From Emergomyces orientalis (Eukaryota; Ascomycota; Eurotiomycetes; Onygenales; Ajellomycetaceae), in assembly GCA_002110485.1 (NCBI GenBank), contig MOWL01000072.1:1-64000 (forward strand): DNA of 64,000 bases. Reading direction: 5' to 3'. Positions within the stretch are counted from its first letter, which is position 1; every line of letters begins with the position of its first letter. A program made the position numbers and the translations under genes. The notes beneath the pieces were generated by a model. It ran no database searches and was not told where the DNA came from. It worked only from the letters and a program-made list of their open reading frames with translations. Positions 9,803 through 22,309 of the stretch are shown here, one piece after another.

Positions 9803-9867
9803 ATGGTTTCCCCTGCTTGTTAAATAGATGAACACCCACATATCCTCATGATTAAGTGATGTATGAA

Positions 9868-9869
9868 TA

Positions 9870-9900
<31 letters not shown>

Positions 9901-9901
9901 T
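9868..9901. repeat. (TAA)n LINE tail / microsatellite
   Basis: About eleven uninterrupted AAT/TAA units form the 3' terminus of the LINE fragment. TAA-repeat tails are typical of I- and Tad-type LINEs rather than poly(A). Confidence 0.85.
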
Positions 9902-9902
9902 A

Positions 9903-10198
9903 GTTTCAAATTTATAAATTACAATTTCTATACTAATTTTATATAATAATTGTTGAAATATTGATGATTAATCAGTCTCAATTCACTATGAAAGTAGGTG
10001 AGTGTTGTTGAGTGGTGGATTAGGTTACGGTATCTTACGGTATCGGATGGAAACATAGTGTACGTTACGTTACCCCCAATAGGCGCATCACAGCTCATTC
10101 CAAGGTGGTTCAATGTTGTTCATCTCATCCATCATGATGCACCATCATAACAATAATGCGATGAGCAGTGTCGCGCCGTTAGCGTACCCATCGGGATA
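9903..10198. other. Upstream region of the PXA-PX gene
   Basis: AT-rich for the first 80 bases, then short direct repeats (TTACGGTATC twice near 10024-10044; TACGTTACG-type near 10061-10074). No coding is seen. It presumably holds the promoter and 5' leader of the next gene, and a LINE tail now sits within 300 bp of the start codon. Confidence 0.5.
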
Positions 10199-13100
10199 AT
10201 GGAGTATCACTTCAAAGAGACGACGGACGGCTCGACGTCCTTTGGTGGTTCCATTCCATCAGATTCTTCGCAGTATGCAGTTGAGGCCACGGGTACTTTC
10301 CATTCTATTGGCCTACAGCGTCCTATCCTTGATCAGTGTTTACAATTTCTCTCGTCCGCTGACCACGCCACTTTGGCTGCTTTGGGTGGGGTCGTTCTTG
10401 CGGCTACATATTTGTTGCTCGGAAGACTTAGCCTGGTGCTATTTGGAGTGTTCGCTGGCGTCGGGCTTCATGCATCATGGGAGGGATACAATGAGAGAGG
10501 GGATGAATCCGTGAAATCGGACCTCTCCATAAGGAGGCGGGAGTTGGGTATCGAAGTAGTTAATAGGCTTCTGAGCTGGGAAGAATCAAGGATTGCTGAT
10601 AAACCAAGCAAGCAAACAAGTCCTACAGACATATCAACAACCAAGTTGGATTATTCCGATTTCCCGCCTGCTACAGCAGCAGCTTTGAATTCGCTAACTG
10701 ATGCTATCATTCGAGATTATGTCCGGTAAGTGCGCTCTTACCATTCTCGACCTTCCTAGACTAACTAGGATGCCATAGATGGTGGTATGGGCCTATTCTA
10801 TCATCAGAACAGACGTTTCCACAGTCCTGCCGTTCGAGCCTTGCACGATTTATAATTTCTATATCTTCCCACTTCTCACGAAAGAGACCAGCGGATATTT
10901 TCCTTCATTTTGTCACCAATGCGTCGTCTATCGTCGTCGTATTTTTGAATGAACTATCCTCCGCATTGGAATCCGTTTCCACCACCCCAATCTCTACAAC
11001 AGATGCAATTTCCTCCTACCTTAATGAATACCCTGAAAGTAATTTAGCGAATGTTTTATCAATCAACCAGCAACGGGTGAAGCTTAGACTCGTCGCATCC
11101 GACATTCTACAAACCTTTCTTGAGCCCGGGCTATACAAGTGTGAACCAGTCAAAGTCTTTCTTCAAGAAATATTTTCAGGTGTGATCCTCGAAAGCATAA
11201 TCGACAATTGTTCAAAGCCAGAATGGATCAATGGCTGGATTGTGCAGCTCCTAGAGGAAGGGGAGCCAGAATTGATGAATGCAATTGATATTGGGGTTGA
11301 CAGAGCCCGGCAGGATCAATTGGAGGTATTCGCCGCCCATTCTCTGGCTGATAATCGCAATATACCTGAAGATTCTACGAATGAGGAAATTATCCTTGAA
11401 AGTTCGCGAACGAGCCAGGAGAACCACGGGTTGACCAAGGCACAAATTGAGATGGACGAGGCGGTAAGAGAAGCTAGGCGCCTTAGTGCGATGATTGCTA
11501 TCGATGGTACTCGAAGGAATGACGAAAAACTACGGACAACTGGAACTGAGGGCGATGGTGATGTCGGGCGGGATTACATATCCTCCAAAACTTCAGACAC
11601 AGAAGCGACTGCTACACGGGGTGATGGCAATTGGAATTGTAATGTCACCACAAGATCGGAGGCGTCGAAGAGTTCGAATGTACTCGATAATGTCCGAAAC
11701 TCAATAAATGAACTGCGCTCGAAACAGGAAGGTAGGAAGCAATGCGACTACTGCTGAGTACCCTTCCTAGGAGTATTCCTATCCTATAGTCATAGGAAGC
11801 TAATTCTGATCTACTAGATTCCGTTCAGATGATTCTTCTCGGCGCTTCTGTATCAATTTTTGACGACAGCTTCGCCAACGACAAAGGGAGAATGCGTGTG
11901 AAACCCACGGATGACTATTTGTTACAAATTGAACCCGCCAGCTCGCGTCATCCAGGATGGGTCATTGCGAGGAAGTATTCTGACTTCGAAGTTCTCCATG
12001 AAGTTTTACGACGGATCTCGGTTGTCTCTGGAGTCTCTGATTTTGTAGAACAGCACAAAGAACTGCCGACCTGGAAAGGTCAGTACAAGTCAGACTTACG
12101 GCAAAGCCTTGAACGCTACCTTCAACATGCCCTAGGCTTCGAGCGGCTCGCTGGATGCGAGGCTATGAAAAGGTTTTTAGAAAAGGGACGGGAGGATGCG
12201 CCATCATCCCCAAACGGGCCTGGGAAAGGCGGATTTTCTTTTCCGAGCCAGGCGGTGTTTGAAAATATGGGCAAAGGGGTATTAGAAGTCCTGAGCAATG
12301 CCCCTAAAGGTGTAGCTGGGAGCGGCAAGGCTGTCCTTGATGGTGTCACTGGAGTGTTTGGAGCTAGTAGTAGTATTGGGAAACGTTCGGTCGACTTGGC
12401 CCCTAGGGACAAAATAGATCCGAATCTGGGAATTCCCCCTAATGACTTTTTAAATAAATCCAGAGTCAATCAAAACGCTCATAAGACGGAGAAGGCCCAT
12501 TCCCCATCGCGTTCAGATACGGAAGACTACATTCATCCTGAGTCTGGCTCAAGTGAAAATGTATCTGAGAAATCTATGACTTATGTTACGCACCATCAGG
12601 AGGAAGCCTCAGATTTCAGAGGACCTTTCGCGGATCAGATATCCCGTTCTCTTGCTATTGAACATATTGGTGATATTCAAGAAAATGGACGCATGGCTAG
12701 CGAAAAACACCTCCACGAAACCGAGGCAGCATCTCGTTTGCCCGGACAAGCAACCAACGCCGGGGGCTATGGGGCTGTTCAGTCTGAGCCAGATATTAAA
12801 TCTCCAAAATCGCAATTTAAACCTTACTTAAACGAAGCGAAGGTTTTGTCTCTTTCTGAGGAGGAGACGGGTGTAGCAGTGGAGCTGTTTTTTGCTGTCA
12901 TTAACGAGCTATATGCTTTGTCTTCCGCCTGGGGCATCAGAAAAAAGTTGTTGAACGCGGCGAAGTCATTCTTGCTCCGGCCCGGGAATCCGAATATTGA
13001 GGCTATTCGCCTCCTTGTCCAAGAATCAATTATCGAATCTAATGCGTCAGATGATGCCCTGGCGGCCCACATCACTGTCCTACGTCAAAATGCTCTCCCA

Positions 13101-13343
13101 ACCGAAGATGAACTCAAATCGTGGCCTCCCGCCTTGACTGATGATGACAAGAAGGAGCTTCGAATCAAGGCGCGAAAGTTGCTAGTGACAAGAGGCATGC
13201 CGCATGCTCTGACGAGCATCATGGGTAACGCTGCAACCGCGGAGGCCTTGGGACATGTTTTTGATTCTCTTCAGGTTGCATCTGTGGCAAGAGGATTTAT
13301 TTTTGCTTTAATGCTTCAAGCCTTAAAGGCTGTGATCCAATAG
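10199..13343 (+). CDS. Mdm1/SNX13-like PXA-PX-Nexin_C protein
   Basis: Exons 10199-10725, 10779-11731 and 11818-13343 join in frame to 1001 residues; introns use GTAAGT...CATAG and GTAGGA...CTAG. Residues about 59-91 form a hydrophobic hairpin (two membrane segments). A PXA domain follows (about 145-330; typical RWWYGPILS), then a PX domain (about 498-620, with the basic RKYSDFEVLH stretch that usually contacts phosphoinositide) and a C-terminal Nexin_C domain (about 846-985). This order without an RGS domain matches yeast Mdm1 and related SNX proteins that tether ER to vacuole or lipid droplets; that role is known of the family, not shown here. The 230 residues between PX and Nexin_C are low-complexity. 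Confidence 0.9.
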
Positions 13344-13482
13344 ATAGGTCTAGAATATGGGCTCGAATGCTGCACTTGAATACTTTTCGATGTGATTGAT
13401 GAAATTGTAATATTAGAATTTTGAAATTACTGTATAAATATAGGGATACCCAAATGAATTAAGACAAATTTGGCAAGAGATA

Positions 13483-15052
13483 TTATGTCCCTGCAGCGAG
13501 TTTCTCTACCTCTTCTGGAATTTTCGGAGTTGCTGTTAGATTGTCGTAGCCGTTTTGTGTGACGACTACATTGTCTTCAATGCGTACCCCGCCTACGCTC
13601 CAATATCGCTCAAGGACGCTGGCATCTATATATTTGCTCAATTCCGGCGAAGCGAGATAAGGGTCGATGATGAAACGACAAAAGTAGATCTATTGAGCGT
13701 GTATTAGTTTTCATTTGAGCACTAGCAAAAGGCACGAAAGAGCTCAATTGCTCTAATCAGAGGTGAGAAATAGATATGCTATAACTTACCCCTGGTTCAA
13801 CAGTCACAACACCACCACATGCTAAAACGCCCCTCAAACGAAGGTATCTGAATTTTGGGTCCTTATCCTCGTAGTTTGGATTGCCTCCAGTATCATGGGT
13901 GTCCATGCCAAGGTAATGTCCCAAGCCGTGAGGGAAAAAGGCAACGCTGACCCCTTTGTCAAACAGCTCTTGCTCCGTACCACGCAGTATACCGAGCTTG
14001 AGTAGTCCGCGGATGGCTACACGGTGGGAATTCGAGTGTACATCTTCCCACACCACGCCCGCTTTAATCATCGCCAAAGAGGTCATCTGCATTTCTAGGA
14101 CAATATCGTATACCTGTCGGGATTCTGCAGAAAATTTTCCTGAAAGGGGGACAACCCGCGTGATATCGGCGCAGTAGTTCCGGTATTCTCCTCCAGCATC
14201 GATTAACATGTTCAATTTCCTTTCTCCAGTGGTTTTGTCAACTAAATCTTCGTCATTTTTCTGGTAGTGCAGTGTTGCCGCATTTGTCCCACCGGCAAAG
14301 ATTGGATGATATGACTGCTCTCGACAGCCATAGGACATGCAAGTGGCGATGAAAACGGCCTCCAACTCTCGTTCGTTCATGGCGGATTTAGCTGCCTTGA
14401 AAACCGCCAAATGTGCTTTGGTAGATATTTCATTCGCTCGACGGAGAAGAGCAATCTCGTAAGAATCTTTAACAACTCGGCACTCCTCAGTAGCCCGTTT
14501 CAAAACATCAAAGTCGGTCTCTTGGAATGGTAAAAAAGTTATATGGGGAGAAACTTGGTCAGATATTGCGAAAACCTTTTTGCCCTCCTTTGCTGAGCAG
14601 TAATGCGCCAAGTTAGCATTCACATCGGCCGTTGAGAGGGCAGCATCTATGTCGTATAACCCCAACGCCTCATCAGGCGAAAGTGGTAGACCTGACCAGA
14701 TGACCGAATCCTCATCAATGGGAGGAATGAAAAGTGTCAGATGGTCCTCTTCGATGTTATATGTGAGATATGAATCGGGAAGAGGGCAGCCTGATAAGTA
14801 GAAGAAGTTGCGTCGCTGGCTGTGAGGGGTAGGTTAGAAGCGGTTCCATAGCGAAAGAAATCCAAAATTTGAATTATCTTACCGGAATGGCATTGATCCA
14901 TCATTGTCCTCGATCATCTGAGTTTTCTGGCCTTCTAGATAAATGACTCCAGCTTCCCCATGGCCAAGCTCTCGAATGCGGGCTGCAACACGTTTTGCAT
15001 GGGCCTTGGCAGGGTATTTGCCTGCCAGGATCTTATCGACGGAAGAATCCAT
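13483..15052 (-). CDS. PEPP: Xaa-Pro aminopeptidase (aminopeptidase P, M24B)
   Basis: Three exons on the minus strand (15052-14883, 14819-13790, 13689-13483) join to 468 residues, the usual fungal PEPP length. The start is the ATG at 15052 (MDSSVDKILAGKYPAKAHA). The N-terminal creatinase-like domain is followed by the pita-bread catalytic domain with metal ligands in LIDAGGEYRNYCADITR, HGLGHYLGMDTHD, VTVEPG and the final GGVRIEDNVVVT. It removes an N-terminal residue preceding proline and normally binds two Mn ions. Introns are 63 and 100 bp. The gene converges with the PXA-PX gene, with only 139 bp between stop codons. Confidence 0.95.
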
Positions 15053-15428
15053 TGTTACTGTTTCTTTTGGGACACTCAAAACCAGCTGAACCACGAGGCA
15101 CTGATCAATTGTATAAGAGAGCAGCGCGAATAATACATTTTTAATGATAATTCATAGGAGCGGGGTGTTACAGTGAGAGGACGGGGAGATGCTTGCTGAA
15201 TAAGCAACCCAGCCGTCCATGAATAACCGCTCCGTCTAAACGCGGTTAGACACTGATTAATGCGCATGAAAGGAGATATACAGGACAATGGGGGAACCAA
15301 GTCAAAAACCAGGTTTTTTAGGTGAATCCAATGCAACAGCCACGCAAGTTCAACATTTTCTCTCAACTCAAGGATAATAAAATGAACCGCTATATTATAT
15401 ACATAAATCTCAAACAAGACAATAATAT
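15053..15428. other. Intergenic: PEPP promoter and 3' flank of the AT-hook gene
   Basis: Both neighbours are on the minus strand, so this 376-bp stretch holds the 3' UTR of the upstream gene and the promoter of PEPP. I see no conserved coding or RNA gene. Confidence 0.5.
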
Positions 15429-17015
15429 TCACCGGAATGGGCTGTTCTGACACGATGTCAATGTGGCATCCTCAAAATCTAGGGGCCACTTGCTAATTTC
15501 GGCGAACTTTCGTGCTTGTTGCAGGAGTTCTTCGCTTAAAAAAACACGTTCTGAGGCTGGCGGTGAAATATTAGCAACGGGAAATGGCTCCTCGGATTCT
15601 AGTGGTGGAGATGATGCCGTATGGATCGATTGGTTCTCTTTGTCGGCGGGTTCCGCATGTTTTTCGCACGAGAAAGAAGTGATCTCGCTACCCTTTTTGG
15701 AGCGTGCTAATTGCGAATTCGTGGAGAGCTGAATATTAGATGACTTGATCGCCGGTTTCCGTCGTCGGCCCTGGATATTCCCGGTTGTATCGACTCGCTT
15801 CTTGTTTCCTGTATCTTTTCTAGCTTTTGCTACCCCTGCTATATTCTTTCGCCTTTTAGAAAGCCTCGATGCTGAATAACTCAGTTCATCTTGATCAGCT
15901 TCAAATGTGCCGGAGTAGTCACTGGGAAGGTGTTCACTCTCAATGTCGTCTGAAGTGAGCTTCTTGCCATTGTTTGCTCCTCGGTGGCTATGTCGCCGTT
16001 GCGGAAGCAAGTTTTCTCTCAGAGTCGCAGTAGAAACCCGGGATTTACAAACTGCGAGAGGTTGTTTTTCTGCAGCTTTTCGGGCTCTAGGGTGAGATTT
16101 TACATTTTCTGACCGCTCATAATGCGCAGCATCCAATGGTTGTTTCTCGACACTGGAAACTGGACTGCTCTCCGGTGGCATCAATGTCTGACTTAATACT
16201 TCGGACGGCTCTGGCGACAGCGCTCCTCTTGGAGTGGGAAGAAAGTCATCTTCAGAGGCACTATTGTCGCCGTTTTCATCGGTTGCAATCGCACGTTGAG
16301 ATGGATCGGGAGACCGAGACACCTGCACCTGGATTTCGGGGTGTAATTTCCTTTTCTTTAAGCTTGTAGTAGGTAAATTCCGCGGCGTGGAAGACGGGGT
16401 CGATAAAGAGTCTTGAGGTATGCTTCTGCGGCTGGAAAATTTCAGGGGAGTTGATTCATCATCTGGGTCGAAACTGCCAAGTAAATCATCATCATCAAGT
16501 TCAGAGGATGGATCTCCTTGCATCATTTGAAGGATGCTGGGTTGTCTGGGCCGCCGTCTAAAATTGCTAAGCATCGAGCTTTCAAAAGTCGGGGTTCCCA
16601 TCTTTTGTACTCTGGAACTGGTGTCCCCTCTGTTGGGAAGGTTGGAGAGGAACGCTTTTCCCGTAGCGGAAGACATAGCGTCTATTCGGGCCGATAATTC
16701 GCTGGCGCCATTTTGATGTTTTGAGTCAGGCGTCTGCGCTTGATGCTTTGCCACCTTTGGGTCACCATCTTCATTGACCGCCGATTCACCTCTCTGGAGG
16801 TATGCTCTCCCATGGGAATGCTCCCTGTAACCATCACGAGATTTCTTCTCAGTATAACTGGCTTGTTCTTCGGGGCCTTGGCCTTGATTCAACTTTGGTA
16901 TAACTACCACCGCAAAATTATTATCGTCGGCCTGTGTGCTGTCGCGTGCCGCAGCCATTTCTGGGGTTTTGGCGCCTTTTGGACGACGCCCACGTCTGAC
17001 AGGCGGTCGAGGCAT
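15429..17015 (-). CDS. Low-complexity nuclear protein with AT-hook-like N-terminus
   Basis: Single-exon frame of 528 residues starting at the ATG at 17015 (MPRPPVRRGRRPKGAKTPE). The N-terminal RRGRRPKG resembles an AT-hook (GRP core), suggesting contact with AT-rich DNA. A short conserved-looking block, FRRRPRQPSILQMMQ with acidic ELDDDDLLGSF (about residues 150-180), stands out. The rest is rich in Ser, Pro, Arg and Lys with several basic clusters (KKRK, SKRRKN, GRRRKP) that look like nuclear signals. I do not recognise a defined family; similar fungal proteins are, as I recall, labelled AT DNA-binding. Chromatin role is inference. Confidence 0.75.
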   Translation of the reverse strand: MPRPPVRRGRRPKGAKTPEMAAARDSTQADDNNFAVVVIPKLNQGQGPEEQASYTEKKSRDGYREHSHGRAYLQRGESAVNEDGDPKVAKHQAQTPDSKHQNGASELSARIDAMSSATGKAFLSNLPNRGDTSSRVQKMGTPTFESSMLSNFRRRPRQPSILQMMQGDPSSELDDDDLLGSFDPDDESTPLKFSSRRSIPQDSLSTPSSTPRNLPTTSLKKRKLHPEIQVQVSRSPDPSQRAIATDENGDNSASEDDFLPTPRGALSPEPSEVLSQTLMPPESSPVSSVEKQPLDAAHYERSENVKSHPRARKAAEKQPLAVCKSRVSTATLRENLLPQRRHSHRGANNGKKLTSDDIESEHLPSDYSGTFEADQDELSYSASRLSKRRKNIAGVAKARKDTGNKKRVDTTGNIQGRRRKPAIKSSNIQLSTNSQLARSKKGSEITSFSCEKHAEPADKENQSIHTASSPPLESEEPFPVANISPPASERVFLSEELLQQARKFAEISKWPLDFEDATLTSCQNSPFR

Positions 17016-17725
17016 ATTATGTGTGTAGGTAGTAGTTGAAACCAGACGCGTAAATGGATCCAAATTTCTGATGAAGGTAACGAGTGAGCTTACGCAACCC
17101 TCGACAAGGCGAGCAATCGCGTGAATTTCACGGCAAATAATAGAATTTACGTTTTTGACGCGATACAGTGGATAACTGGAAGAGTAACAGTAAGGAAGCG
17201 GTGCGTTGTAAGTTACTGATGGTAAGCTCGTTTGTTATTGTTGTTTTGACATTGATTACGAGCACTGCTCATAGCAGCACGTGACGTCGATCAGTGAGGT
17301 TGCCAAGCCCAAGCTTCTTTCGAACGGCCAAGCATGGAGGAGAAAACCAAGATAATAATAGCCTCAGCAGCTCAAAACGAGGTTCATCAAGTACTCATAC
17401 AGTGGGGGTTAGGATACTCATTACTTATATTATCAATTCAATCCGAATAGTGCATTTTGCGGTTTTCAAGCGACTCTACTCAGCCCTTGAGAGCAAACCC
17501 CGCCCCCACTCTGGAGCGTTCGGACCGCATTCCCAACCGCCGGCATTTGTTCCCGACACCTCTATTTAATATAAAATATAAAAGAAGCAACGCGGCATAT
17601 TTCGTAGCCTGCTGAAATAAAGATATTCATCCATTTTCTGGTTTCCTGTATTTTTTGAATGAGATTATCTTTTTCTCCATCCTGGTCGAAGGTAAAATTC
17701 GACTAGATCATCTTCCGTCTCCGCA
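17016..17725. promoter_or_regulatory. Divergent promoter between AT-hook gene and 5-oxoprolinase
   Basis: A 710-bp gap separates two start codons facing away from each other. It contains AT-rich segments (near 17565-17585) and a CACGTGACGTC E-box/CRE-like stretch (17279-17289). No conserved ORF is present; the short frame at 17294-17569 has no recognisable features. Confidence 0.5.
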
Positions 17726-20700
17726 ATGGTTGCTCCAGCACAGGGCCCTGGCATCCGGATTTCAATTGATGTATGCATGCCCTTTTTCCACCATGGGACT
17801 GACAACTTGCTGACTTTACTAATACAGCGTGGTGGTACTTTCACAGACTGCGTAGGCAATCCTGGCACCGGGAAGCTGCAGGATGACATTGTTATCAAGC
17901 TACTGTCCGAAGACCCAACCAATTACAATGATGCACCTTTGGAAGGCATACGGCGGCTACTCTCCAAATTTGAAGGCCGCGAAATCCCTCGAGGGGAGCC
18001 ATTGGACACTTCCAAGATAGAGAGCATTCGTATGGGAACTACAGTGGCCACGAATGCTTTACTAGAAAGGAAAGGGGAGCGAATGGCCCTAGTAGTGACT
18101 AAAGGATTCAAAGATTGCCTGGAAATTGGCAATCAATCTCGTCCTAAAATCTTTGATCTTGCTATTCATCGACCGGACGTCCTATACGAAAAGGTTATCG
18201 AGGTGGACGAGCGAGTCACGCTGGAGGACTATACAGAGGATCCGACACGGCATAGCACACCAACATCCCCACGATATCAGTCACCCCCGGATGCAGAAAT
18301 TGTGCGCGGTCTGTCGTCAGAGGCCGTCCGGATACTACGTCGACCGTCTGAAATCACCGTAAAGGCCCAGCTTCAAACGCTTTACCAGGAGGGATTCCGA
18401 AGTATTGCTGTCTGTCTCATGCATGGATATACCTTTCCGGACCATGAGGCAATGATTGGGAGGCTCGCAAGACAAACTGGTTTCGACCATATTAGCTTGA
18501 GCCATGAGCTCATGCCTATGATCAAATTGGTGCCTAGGGCAACTTCGGCTTGTGCTGACGCTTACCTAACACCTACTATTCGCAAATACATTTCAGGTTT
18601 TCAGTCTGGGTTTGAAGGTGGACTTGGTACAAGCAGCCTCAAAAAGGACCATGGCTCCATAGGGGCGCGATGTGAATTTATGCAATCAGATGGCGGTCTA
18701 GTTGATATCGAAAACTTTTCTGGCTTGCGTGCGATTCTGTCAGGTCCAGCCGGCGGAGTTGTCGGCTATGCACTTACGTCTTACGACCCAAGGACAGACA
18801 TACCCGTAATTGGGTTCGATATGGGCGGTACTAGCACCGATGTTAGCCGGTATGGTTCCGGTCGTTATGAGCATGTTTTCGAAACTACAACCGCTGGTGT
18901 CACCATACAAAGCCCTCAGCTTGATATTAATACTGTTGCTGCTGGTGGAGGGTCGCGCCTGTTTTATCGAAATGGCCTGTTCGTGGTGGGACCAGAATCC
19001 GCTGGCGCACACCCTGGCCCTGCATGTTATCGCAAAGGTGGCCCCCTAACTGTCACAGACGCCAATCTGTTTCTGGGGAGATTGTTACCAGATTTCTTTC
19101 CTAAAATATTCGGACCGAGAGAAAATGAAGGCTTGGATGAACATACAAGTGCACGACTTTTCAAAGAACTGACAGCTACGATAAATAAAGAATTACCTGA
19201 AGGTCAGAAAATGACTCCTGACGAAGTCGCGTATGGGTTTATTCAAATTGCGAATGAATCAATGACAAGACCCATCCGTTCGTTAACCGAGGCTAAAGGA
19301 CATGACACCTCGAAACATAGATTGGCAACCTTTGGTGGTGCAGGTGGCCAGCATGCGGTGGCGATTGCTGAAAACCTTGGAATTAAGCAGATTTTGGTCC
19401 ACCGCTATTCCTCAGTCCTGTCAGCGTATGGCATGGCTCTTGCAGACGTGGTGGATGAAAGCCAGGTTCCGGAATCCAAAGTGTGGTCTGAAGATGGAAG
19501 TACCATAACGGAGCTGAAACAAAAGATGAACACGTTGAAAAAGCGAGCTCGGGCACGGCTACACGACCAGGGATTCGAAGACAAGTCTATTGTGTTTGAG
19601 GAATATCTGAACATGAGATATCGAGGAACGGAGTCTGCACTAATGATAGTCAATCCCATATCGCAGATAACTACCGACATGTCTGATACCGGCGGTGATT
19701 GGGCGTATGGCAAAGCATTCGTCCAACAACACGAACAAGAATTTGGATTCACATTACCTGACCGTGATATTATTGTAGATGATGTTCGTGTACGGGCAAT
19801 CGGCAAGAGTTTTGACGATTTAGGCAAGACTGTCGATCAGCAACTAGACGAAGCCAAACCTCACGATATAGGCGAGGCGAAAGAATTTGGAGCTTCTCTA
19901 GTATATTTTGAGGGTGGGCGTCGCAGAACACCAATCTATAAACTAGAAGATCTGAACCTCAATGACCGCATTCATGGACCAGCAATTCTTGCTGACGGGA
20001 CACAAACTCTGGTAATCACGCCCGGAGCAACAGCCCTGATCATCGAGACCCATGTTGTTATCAATATCGGCACTTCTGAATTACGGGATACGAACGTGAG
20101 CGTCAGCACAGTTGACCCTGTCATGCTTAGTATATTTGGACACCGTTTCATGGCTATTGCGGAGCAAATGGGGCGCGCACTTCAGAAAACGAGTGTTAGC
20201 ACAAATGTTAAGGAAAGATTAGATTACTCATGCGCTTTGTTTGATTCCGAAGGTGGGCTAGTGGCAAATGCGCCACATCTACCGGTACATCTCGGTAGCA
20301 TGTCGACCTGCGTCAGAACGCAGTCCAAAATATGGGCTGGAAAACTCAAACCAGGCGATGTTATAGTCAGCAACCATCCTGAATTCGGCGGAACTCATCT
20401 GCCCGACATCACGGTCATTACACCCGCCTTCAATGGCAACAAGATCATATTTTACGTTGCATCTAGGGCGCATCATGGTTAGTCAAATCTCAATTTACAT
20501 CCAAGACCTAAACTAGCGTAATTAAAAGATGGCTAACTAAAATAAATAGCGGACATCGGTGGTATACTCCCGGGTTCGATGCCCCCTCATTCAAAAGAGT
20601 TATCCCAAGAAGGCGCGGCGATCAAATCGGAAAAACTAGTTTCTGAAGGCATATTCAATGAAGAGCGAATTACCCACCTTTTGTACCACGAGCCTGCACA

Positions 20701-22046
20701 GTTCCCTGGATGCAGCGGCACAAGATGTCTTGCAGACAATATAAACGACTTGAAGGCTCAAATCGCCGCCAATCAAAAAGGAATTAACCTCATATCAATG
20801 TTGATCAAAGAATACGGGGAAAATACTGTCCGGTTCTATATGAACAACATTCAGGATAACGCAGAACTTAGCGTAAGGAACCTTCTGAAATCTGTTAGCA
20901 AAAGGTTTGCAGGGGCAGATCTTGTGGCTGTCGACTACATGGATGATGGAAGTCCAATCCACCTGAAAATATCCATTGATGAGGAGAAAGGGGAAGCCGT
21001 ATTCAATTTTGAAGGCACCGGTCCTGAGGTCTATGGTCAGTTCCATGTTTAATGCCCATTATGGACTCGAATGCTCACTAGGGTCACAGGGAACATCAAT
21101 GCACCTGAAGCTGTTACTTATTCTGCAATCATTTACTGCCTACGGTGTCTGATATCCGAAGATATTCCGCTGAACCAAGGGTGTCTCAAGCCAATCGATG
21201 TGCGAATCCCGAAAAATTGTTTCCTCTCACCGTCTGATAAAGCGGCTGTTGTTGGCGGCAACGTTTTGACGGTCAGCCATCCTTTTATTTGTCATCCTTA
21301 AGCTCCCTTGCTCGATTGGGGTTTACCCCTTCTATTCTATTTTTTTCTCCTAACATGCAGTACAGAGCCAGAGAGTGACCGACGTAATCTTAAAATGCTT
21401 CCAAGCTTGCGCTGCTTCTCAAGGAGATACGAACAATCTAACCTTTGGGTACGGCGGGAATATTTCGGGAGAAGAAGAAACCAAAGGGTTTGGGTACTAC
21501 GAAACCATCGCTGGTGGGAGTGGTGCTGGCCCAGACTGGGAAGGGACCTCAGGGGTTCACACACATATGACTAACACTCGTATTACGGATTCCGAAGTGT
21601 TTGAGCGAAGATATCCAGTATTGCTACGAGAGTTCAGTTTGAGGCCTGGGTCCGGTGGGAATGGTCAGCACCGGGGTGGAGATGGCGTCATCCGGGATAT
21701 CGAGTTTCGAATTCCAGTGCAAGTGTCCATCCTCTCAGAGCGCAGGGTGTACCACCCATATGGTTTAAATGGCGGCGAGGATGCTCAATGTGGACAGAAT
21801 ATTTGGGTGAGGAGGACACCCAAGCGAGGTCAGCCAGGTGATTGGGACGTGCGAGAGATAAACTTGGGAGCGAAAAATACTGCAAAGATGCAACCCGGCG
21901 ACCGTATAATTGTAAAGACTCCTGGCGGCGGTGCATGGGGCAAGGTAGGGAATGAAAGCAAAGCTCGAAAAGGGAGAGACCCTCAACATGCATGGAGGGG
22001 AGGGTCTTTAGCCAGCCGCACAGAAACACAGGAAACGAGCACATGA
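17726..22046 (+). CDS. OXP1: 5-oxoprolinase (ATP-hydrolysing), HyuA-HyuB fusion
   Basis: Five exons (17726-17770, 17828-20477, 20550-21035, 21090-21271, 21366-22046) give 1347 residues. The first 15-residue exon joins to RGGTFTDCVGNPGTG, restoring the conserved N-terminus. The HyuA part (about 1-720) has the actin-fold phosphate loops GGTFTD and FDMGGTSTDVSRYG; the HyuB part (about 790-1310) includes GTHLPDITVITP and GTGPEVYGNINAPEA across the third intron. It cleaves 5-oxo-L-proline to glutamate using ATP in the glutathione cycle, in the cytosol. The C-terminal 40 residues, basic and Ser/Thr-rich, extend beyond the usual family end. Introns of 57, 72, 54 and 94 bp all keep the frame. Confidence 0.95.
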
Positions 22047-22309
22047 TCCTAACTGTGCTCGGGCCATTCTTCATCTTGAATGTATTAGCCGATGGATACC
22101 CTACATTCTGGAAGAGCAAAACGTTAATAGGCTTGGACAAAATTATATCGTGTAAAAATTCCGTGGTCCCTTATTTCTATGGCACAAACACCGAAGCGCG
22201 CAAACCGAGCCAAGAGAATGAAGAAGCTGCCGTGGTATACAGAGTACATATTACAATTATGGCACGAGAAAAGAAAATGGACAAATCGAAACATGAAACA
22301 AAATTAAAC

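Larger units (their letters stand above)
9033..9902 (+). mobile_element. Tad-like LINE, 3' end (interrupted by the gypsy element)
   Basis: From CTATGAGCAG onward the sequence closely matches 58935-59784, the 3' end of the LINE further right. It includes the end of ORF2 (stop TAG at 9238-9240, same place as 59141-59143), the 3' UTR with a conserved hairpin (9782-9802) and a (TAA)n tail at about 9868-9900. ORF2 codons here carry TGA where a related copy has TGG (9130-9132, 9172-9177). The 5' remainder should lie left of the gypsy 5' LTR, beyond the window. Confidence 0.85.

Noticed and set aside
15053..15094. Upstream extension of PEPP to 15094
   Set aside because: The extra codons begin with GTG, not ATG; the family start matches the ATG at 15052.
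17294..17569. 91-codon ORF upstream of 5-oxoprolinase
   Set aside because: Low-complexity composition and promoter location; no family resemblance.
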